DNA of 64,000 nucleotides, taken from assembly GCA_023375785.1 (NCBI GenBank), contig SZWC01001571.1:175760-239759 (forward strand). The letters run 5' to 3'. Numbering within the stretch: position 1 is the stretch's first letter; each line of letters begins with the position of its first letter. Of this stretch, positions 58,690 through 64,000 are shown piece by piece. Origin of the DNA: Penium margaritaceum. Its lineage: Eukaryota > Streptophyta > Zygnematophyceae > Desmidiales > Peniaceae. Below the pieces are notes generated by a model that searched no databases, was not told the DNA's origin, and saw only the letters and a program-made list of their open reading frames with translations. Position numbers and translations under genes: made by a program.

Positions 58690-59160
58690 ATGACTGAGAC
58701 TGAGCTACGGTCGTGTCCCATTCCCTTGTCTGTCTCGTCGTCTCGCGTGATCTCCCCGACCCCACTCCTTGACGACATTGCATGGCTTGACGACTGGCAG
58801 TCTTGTTTCGCACCTCCTTCCACCGTGTCCGCGTCCCTCGCTTGCTGCCATGTGATTGTGACTGATCTGGCGACCCCTGTCCAGGACCCTGCTGAGACCG
58901 AGATCATCGACTCCGGGGCCACGCATCACATGACGGCCTCTCGCGAGGCCTTCAGTATGCTCGGTCCTGTCGGCGATGTCTCCGGTGTCCGGACGGGCTC
59001 CAGACAGGTGTTGCCTATCCGTGGGGTAGGCGTTGTTCGTTTCTGCGGTCCGGCCGTTGACATCTTTTTGACTGATGTTCTCTTCGTCCCTGGTCTCGAG
59101 CTTAGCCTCCTGTCCGTGACTGCCCTTGACCGCATGAGCATGGACGTTGTGCACTAACGT
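58690..59160 (+). pseudogene. E protease region
   Basis: EIIDSGATHHMTASREAF carries the DSGA active-site motif of pepsin-like retroelement proteases, followed by LPIRGVGVVRFCGPAVDIFL and VLFVPGLELSLLSVTALD. It would process the polyprotein. This part reads openly. Confidence 0.94.
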
Positions 59161-59289
59161 GGTGTCTGCACTATGTCGTTGCGTCCGTCACGTCTTGTCG
59201 TACTGCACTCCACCGCCTGTGGCAGCTTGTGGCACGTTCCCCGTCTCTCCTCCTCCCCTCCCATCTCCTCCCCGTCAGCTGCGACCGGT

Positions 59290-60250
59290 CATGTGTTAGT
59301 TACCAGCACGCTTTCTCCTCAGCACACCCGCCTCTTGCACCACCGCCTTTGCCACGTCCACTCTGCCGTAGTAGAAAGCATGCTCCGCACCCAGCCGGCC
59401 AAGGGCCTTGATCCGGAGACTTTCCCTCTCCCGTGCCCCACTGAGTGCATTGACTGCGCTGAGGGGAAGATGCACCGGTCCACGTACCCCCTATCTTCCT
59501 CCCGTGCGTATGCCCCCCTTGACCTTGTCCACTCGGACGTCATGGGCCCTCTCCCCACCGAGTCCGTCGGTGAGCATGGCCGCTACGTCCTCACTCTTAC
59601 GGACGACTACTCTCGCTACCGTTGGGTATTCTACCTTCGACAGAAGATTGATGTCACCCGAACCATTCAAGACTGGCTTGTCCTCGCGGAGCGCGAGTGT
59701 GGCCGGCCCCTTCGCCGCTTTCGCTCCGATCGCGGTCGCGAGTACCTGGGTGAGGCCACGACGTTTCTCGCCTCCCGCGGTATCCGCCATGAGACGTTTG
59801 CGCCGTACACACCCGCCCAGAACGACGTCTTCGAGCGGTGGAACCGTACCATGGCCGACGACATCCGCACCATGCGGGGCGAGTCCGGTCTCTCCGATGG
59901 CTTCTATTTTGAAGCCATGGCCTACATGACCTGGGTCTGGAACCGGGTTCTCCACGGTCCCCTTCCCCGCTAGTCCACGCCCTATCAGCACTCGTGCGGG
60001 CGGCGTGCTGACCTCCACCCGGCTCGCGTCTGGGGCTGCGCAGCCGTTGTGTGGTTGCCCGCCCCACAGCAGGGTGGCAAGCTCGCCCCCCGCGGACGCC
60101 CTTGCACCTTTCTCGGCGTGTCTCGTAAGTCCAAGGCATGGCGCTTCTGGGACTCATCCCGACACTACATCGTTGAGTCCCGCGATGCCCTCTTCTTTGA
60201 GGACCTATTTCCCCACGACCTCATCCGCTCCGCCTCGTCCGTGTCCCTCT
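59290..60250 (+). pseudogene. E integrase region
   Basis: Zinc site RLLHHRLCHVHSAV...CIDCAEGKMH, then the core with LVHSDVMGPLP, LTDDYSRYRWVFYLRQKID, RSDRGREYLGEA and YTPAQNDVFERWNRTM. D-D-E positions are visible in HSD, SDR and DVFE. The C-terminal part SKAWRFWDSSRHYIVESRDALFFEDLF is shared with D. Confidence 0.95.
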
Positions 60251-60318
60251 CGTCACGTGGGGGAGTGGTGAGTCCGTCCTCCGTCTTGTCGCTTCCAGGT
60301 AACACATTGCTCCGTCCC

Positions 60319-60966
60319 TCTGAGCCGACAGCCCCAGTCGCGTCCGCTGGCCCCTCCAAGCCAGCTGCCCCAGTCGCGTCTATTGGCCCCTCCGGGCCGG
60401 CAGCCCAAGTCGCGTTTGCTGGCCACTCCGGGCCGGCAGCCCCAGTCGCGTCCGCTGGCCCCTGCGGGCCGGCAGCCCCAATCGCGTCCGCTGGCCCCTC
60501 CGAGCCAGCTGCCCCAGTCGCGTCTACTGGCCCCTCCGGGCCGGCAATCCAAGTCGCGTCAGCTGGCCTCTCCGGGCCGGCAGCCCCAGTCGCGTCCGCT
60601 GGCCCCTCCGGGCTGACAGCCCCAGTCGTGTCCGCTGGTCCCTCCAGGCCAGCAGCTTTAGTCGCTTCCGATGGCCCCTCCAGGCCGACAGCCCCAGTCG
60701 CGTCCGCTGGCCCCTCCGAGCCGGCAGCCCTAGTCGCTTCCGATGGCCCCTCCGGGCCGACGGCCCCAGTCACGTCCGCTGGCCCCTCTGGGCCAGCAGC
60801 CCCGATCGCATCCGCTCACCCCTCCGGGCCTGCAGCCCCAGTCGCGTCCGCTCGCCCCTCCGGGCCGGCAGCCCCAGCTGTGTCCGCTGGCCCCTCTGGC
60901 CCAGCAATGCCTGTTGCGTCTGCTGGCTCCTCCGGACCAGTAGCCCCGTCCGCCTCCGTCGGCCTG
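60319..60966 (+). repeat. 36-bp coding minisatellite, 18 units (E integrase-RT linker)
   Basis: Eighteen 12-codon units on the theme SGPAAPVASAGP run in frame between the integrase C-terminus and RT. Units differ by one to four residues. Because 36 is a multiple of three, the antisense strand is open too (60165-60773). Confidence 0.95.
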
Positions 60967-60969
60967 TCG

Positions 60970-61310
60970 GACTCAGCACCATCGTCTGCCCGACCGCGCT
61001 ACACACGTGGCCCGGGCGGCAGCCTCCGACCTCGGCCGACAGTGAGCGCGCAGACCGTCGCTCCATGTCCCGTGGCACCTCGACCTCTTGTGGCTCCACG
61101 TGTCTCCTCCACTCCCACGGTCGTGAGTGGGGACCCTGGCACAAAGGCTCTCGGCCTGACCACTTCTGCCATCATCGCAGACCTTCACCCGGGCTCTGCA
61201 TTGGGGTACGCCATGCTTCATCACGAGCATCGGCATGCTGTTGTGGCTGCACTCGCATGCGTCCCACCTGGGGCTCGTGATGCACACGCCCTCTCAGTCC
61301 GGTCCACAAC
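60970..61310 (+). pseudogene. E linker between repeat and RT
   Basis: Pro/Ala/Arg-rich, then TKALGLTTSAIIADLHPGSALGYAML, the phrase also seen in D before RT. Confidence 0.75.
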
Positions 61311-62080
61311 GCTTCCAGAGGACCCTTCCACCCTACGCGAGGCTCGAGCCTCCCCTGAGGCCGCACACTGGGATGCTGCCTGTGCTGAGGAGCTCGCTAG
61401 TATCCGAAAGCACCACGTGTATGCCCTCATTGACCTCCCTCCAGGTCGGAAGGCCATTGGTGCCAAGTGGGTCTTGCGGCGTAAGTGGAAGCCTGACGGA
61501 TCCTTGGTCAAGTACAAGGCCCGTCTCACAGCAAGCAGGTTTGCTCAAGTCCCTGGGGTCGATTACGACCAGATCTTCGCCCCAGTTGGCCGGTTCTCCA
61601 CTAGCCGGGCGAACTTCAGCCTGGTTGCCCAGCACGGGTGGGAGCTGCATCAGATGGACGTGAGCAACGCATTCCTCCATGGCTCACTGGAGGGTGAGGA
61701 GCTCTACATGACACAGCCCCCAGGCTTCGACGACGGCACTGGGAAAGTTTGGCGGCTGCGGAAGGCCCTCTATGGCCTGAAGGAGTCGCCTCGGTGCTGG
61801 AACCAGGAGATCAGCAGTACACTTCTCCGTGGCGGCCTCCAGCGCAGCAACGCTGACCCCGCACTGTTTGTCAGCCCGTAAGGCCAGACCTTCGCCGCGG
61901 TTCTGGTCTACGTCGACGATCTCCTCATTGCGTCGCCAGACGCGGCAACCATCCAGCGCGTCAAGGACCTACTACACGCCGCCTACCACATGAAGGATCT
62001 CGGGTCTGCCCGAGTCTTCTTGGGCATGGAGCTCGAGCACGATCGCTCCCAGGGCGTCCTGCACGTCCACCAGGCTACCT
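61310..62080 (+). pseudogene. E reverse transcriptase region
   Basis: ALIDLPPGRKAIGAKWVLRRKW, KARLTASRFAQVPGVDYDQIFAPV, MDVSNAFLHGSLEGEELYM, LRKALYGLKESPRCWNQEI, VYVDDLLIASPDAA (catalytic YVDD) and MKDLGSARVFLGMELEHDRS. Nearly full length for copia RT. Confidence 0.96.
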
Positions 62081-62199
62081 ATGTGCAGACCCTGTCCACT
62101 CGCTTCGCCGAGGACTTGCCCCTCGTGCCTAGCGCATCCTCACCCATGTCACCCGATGGCCAGGTGAAGCTGAAAAGTCACGATTCAGCTGTTGTGGGG

Positions 62200-62880
62200 G
62201 AGCCAGTTGATGTGACCACATATCTGCGGGTCATCGCGTCGCTGATGTTCATGGCAACGACGACGCGTCCAGACATCGCGTTCGCCGTCAACCTCCTGGC
62301 CCAGTTATCTCAGGAGCCGCGTCACCTCCACTTTGAGGCCGCGATCCGAGTACTGCGCTATGTCGTCTCGACCCCTCGGCGAGATCTCATGTTCCGCCGT
62401 CAGCCGTCCGTCGTCGTAGTGGGCTACACCGACAGTGATTGGGCCGGCAGTCCAGATGGTAAGAGTCGCACTGGCTGGATTTTTCTGGTCGGCGGCACAG
62501 CTGTGTCTTGCCACAGTGGCAAGCAGGGGTGCATTGCACGTAGCACTACTGAGGCTGAGTATGTGGCCCTTGGCTCAGGCGCGTGTGAGAGTGTGTGGTT
62601 GCGTCGTCTGCTGTCCGAGTTGCGTCAGTCTGTCGCATCCATCACCTTGCATTGTGACAATGAGAGTGCCATGACAATCGCCGACAATGACGGTGTGCAT
62701 CACACACGCACAAGGCACATCAATGTTGAGTATCACTATGTACGTTCGTTGTTGCATGACGGTAGCATCAGCATCGTATGGGTTCAAACAGCATGACAGC
62801 TGGCTGACTTCCTGACCAAGGCACTGAAGAGGGACTCGTTCAAGAAGGCTGTGAGTTCAGTCGGCATGCGTCCGTGAGTC
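62200..62880 (+). pseudogene. E RNase H region
   Basis: MATTTRPDIAFAVNLLAQ, VGYTDSDWAGSPDGKSRTGW (first Asp), GCIARSTTEAEYVALGSGA (Glu), TLHCDNESAMTIADN (Asp), HTRTRHINVEYHYVRSLL and ADFLTKALKR: all landmarks of copia RNase H. Confidence 0.95.
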
Positions 62881-62972
62881 ATCCTCTTTGTCTCTGCCTG
62901 CTTCCCTGCGTACCTTGGGGGAGTCTAGATGTTGATCATTTCTCTGCCCGCCCGTGTACACTACGCCTGTGA

Positions 62973-62984
62973 GTCATGGGGGAG
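62973..62984 (+). promoter_or_regulatory. E polypurine tract
   Basis: GTCATGGGGGAG directly before the TGTTGG start of the 3' LTR. Confidence 0.88.
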
Positions 62985-63788
62985 TGTTGGTTTTTGCGCA
63001 TCCCTCATTGTGCTCTGTTGTGTCCTCCCAACTTGTGTACATCGGCGTGCACATGACTGATGGCGAGACTCGACGCTGATGGAGCGTCAACCGGTGGAGC
63101 CGACGTACGCGGAGGTTTACTCGCAGTTCGCTGGAGCCTCCTCTCTCCGGCGACGTGCTCAGCTCCATCGGCAGGCCTCCTCGGCAGTCGTGCCGCCGGC
63201 GGTCACCGCCACCGCAAAGTGTTGTCTGCATGCGTCCAGCGAGTCCCGTTGTGTCTGCGTCGTCATGCTCTGCCTAGGGTCCGTGTTACGTGCTGCATGG
63301 TCCTGTTCTGCGTCACAGACCACCGTAGGCTTTGCTTGGGTTCGGGCAGCCATAACTCTTTGCTACTATTTTTCTAGATGATTCTGACCGCATGACTGCG
63401 TTCGCAGCGTTGGTTTTATGGTATGGTCCAGTTTTCAGGCAAAACGGATGACGCCCGGGTTTTGGGCTGTCAGGCGTCTGGCAGGGCTCACCGAGAAAAC
63501 CCTGCCTGCCAGAAAATAGGTCCACAGCTATTTTCTGATTGGCTGGTTAGTTGAGTAACAGCTTCTACACTAGGTGGGGGGGGGGGCTAGAACTTAGAGG
63601 GGTCTCCCATTGTTGTTTATTCTTCATTCCTAATCAGTTACTATCAGTTTTCAGCTGCTTTCTGGCGCTAACTCTGGCGCGCGCGTTTCTGAGTAACAAA
63701 CCCAGAGCTTCCAGACTTAGACTCTAGAGCAACAGACTGAGCGGGCAGCTGACTTAAGCAACGAGCGTGGAAGCCCGCACGCTGCATC
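62985..63788 (+). repeat. E 3' LTR (truncated at its end)
   Basis: Partner of 54283-55411; ends at GCTGCATC, about twenty bases before the end seen in the 5' and reversed copies. Confidence 0.94.
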
Positions 63789-64000
63789 TGTTGTGATGTT
63801 GTCAGTCATACACAGTTGTACAGTTGGTTGTGACCACTCGGCCGTGTCCATGCTCGTGCAGATCCTTGAGGCGGACCCAGCTGGAGACAGAGTTCCCTGA
63901 GGTGATGCTCCATCCGCTGGAGGCAGCCTGGCAGCCTACCCAGTGTACCAGAGGGCTCCCACAGCCCACGGACTACGTTTTGGAGGTCTTCAGGATTTTC
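63789..64000 (+). repeat. A-family LTR fragment and following sequence
   Basis: TGTTGTGATG, ACCACTCGG.C.TGTCCAT.CTC and GCAGATCC resemble 29160-29245 in the LTR of element A; TGGAGACAGAG near 63882 is a weak primer-site match. Continues past the window edge. Confidence 0.6.

Larger units (their letters stand above)
54283..63788 (+). mobile_element. E: Ty1/copia element, best preserved, 3' LTR truncated
   Basis: 5' LTR (54283-55411), exact primer site, leader with stem-loops, CAG-rich block, gag, protease, integrase, 36-bp coding repeat, RT, RNase H, purine tract and 3' LTR (62985-63788, lacking its last twenty or so bases). LTRs are about 95% alike by eye, so it is the youngest large element here. 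It is broken, with about six to ten breaks. Confidence 0.96.

Noticed and set aside
60165-60773. 202-codon Gly/Ala/Pro-rich minus-strand frame
   Set aside because: By-product of the 36-bp in-frame repeat on the other strand.

Overview
This window is a transposable-element graveyard from a large eukaryotic nuclear genome. The organism is probably a streptophyte. The reasons are Ty3/gypsy chromodomain elements and Ty1/copia elements with primer sites matching plant initiator-Met tRNA, a TRIM, nested insertions, and very long CAG/CTG and Ala/Gln/Ser-coding simple repeats. A charophyte alga such as Chara would fit, but that is an impression and not something the sequence proves. No complete host gene, tRNA or rRNA could be supported.

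Layout. 1-2908: simple-repeat-rich flank whose first 213 bases are an open, Asp-rich frame running in from the left. 2909-13041: a minus-strand Ty3/gypsy chromovirus (called G1), broken, with two later insertions: a solo LTR (3982-5056, 5-bp target duplication) inside its chromodomain and a 347-bp TRIM (7455-7801, 5-bp target duplication) inside its RT. 13841-21316: a second minus-strand LTR element (G2) with 447/448-bp LTRs but no recognisable pol. Its interior holds an exceptional density of perfect short hairpins, an array of GTGC-N5-GCAC palindromes and a purine-rich minisatellite. 21317-25949: AT-rich flank with small repeats. 25950-29250: remnant of a plus-strand copia element (A).

30579-44977: a minus-strand copia element (B) split by a complete-length plus-strand copia element (C, 36690-42910, perfect ACAAC target duplication). 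45056-53121: plus-strand copia element D, with a poly-G assembly gap in its 3' LTR. 53285-54121: a reversed solo LTR of the E family. 54283-63788: plus-strand copia element E, the best preserved, with a 1.5-kb CAG-rich block before gag and an 18-unit, 36-bp coding repeat between integrase and RT. 63789-64000: LTR fragment of the A family.

How the parts relate. The coding regions are gag, protease, integrase, RT and RNase H of LTR retrotransposons, in copia order (IN before RT) in A-E and gypsy order (RT before IN) in G1. All are treated as fossils. The most unusual signal is the hairpin-packed interior of G2. Its LTRs are still about 93% alike by eye, so the odd interior probably existed before insertion and was not produced by decay in place. 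Second is a stem-loop just upstream of gag shared by D and E. All identity figures are by-eye estimates.
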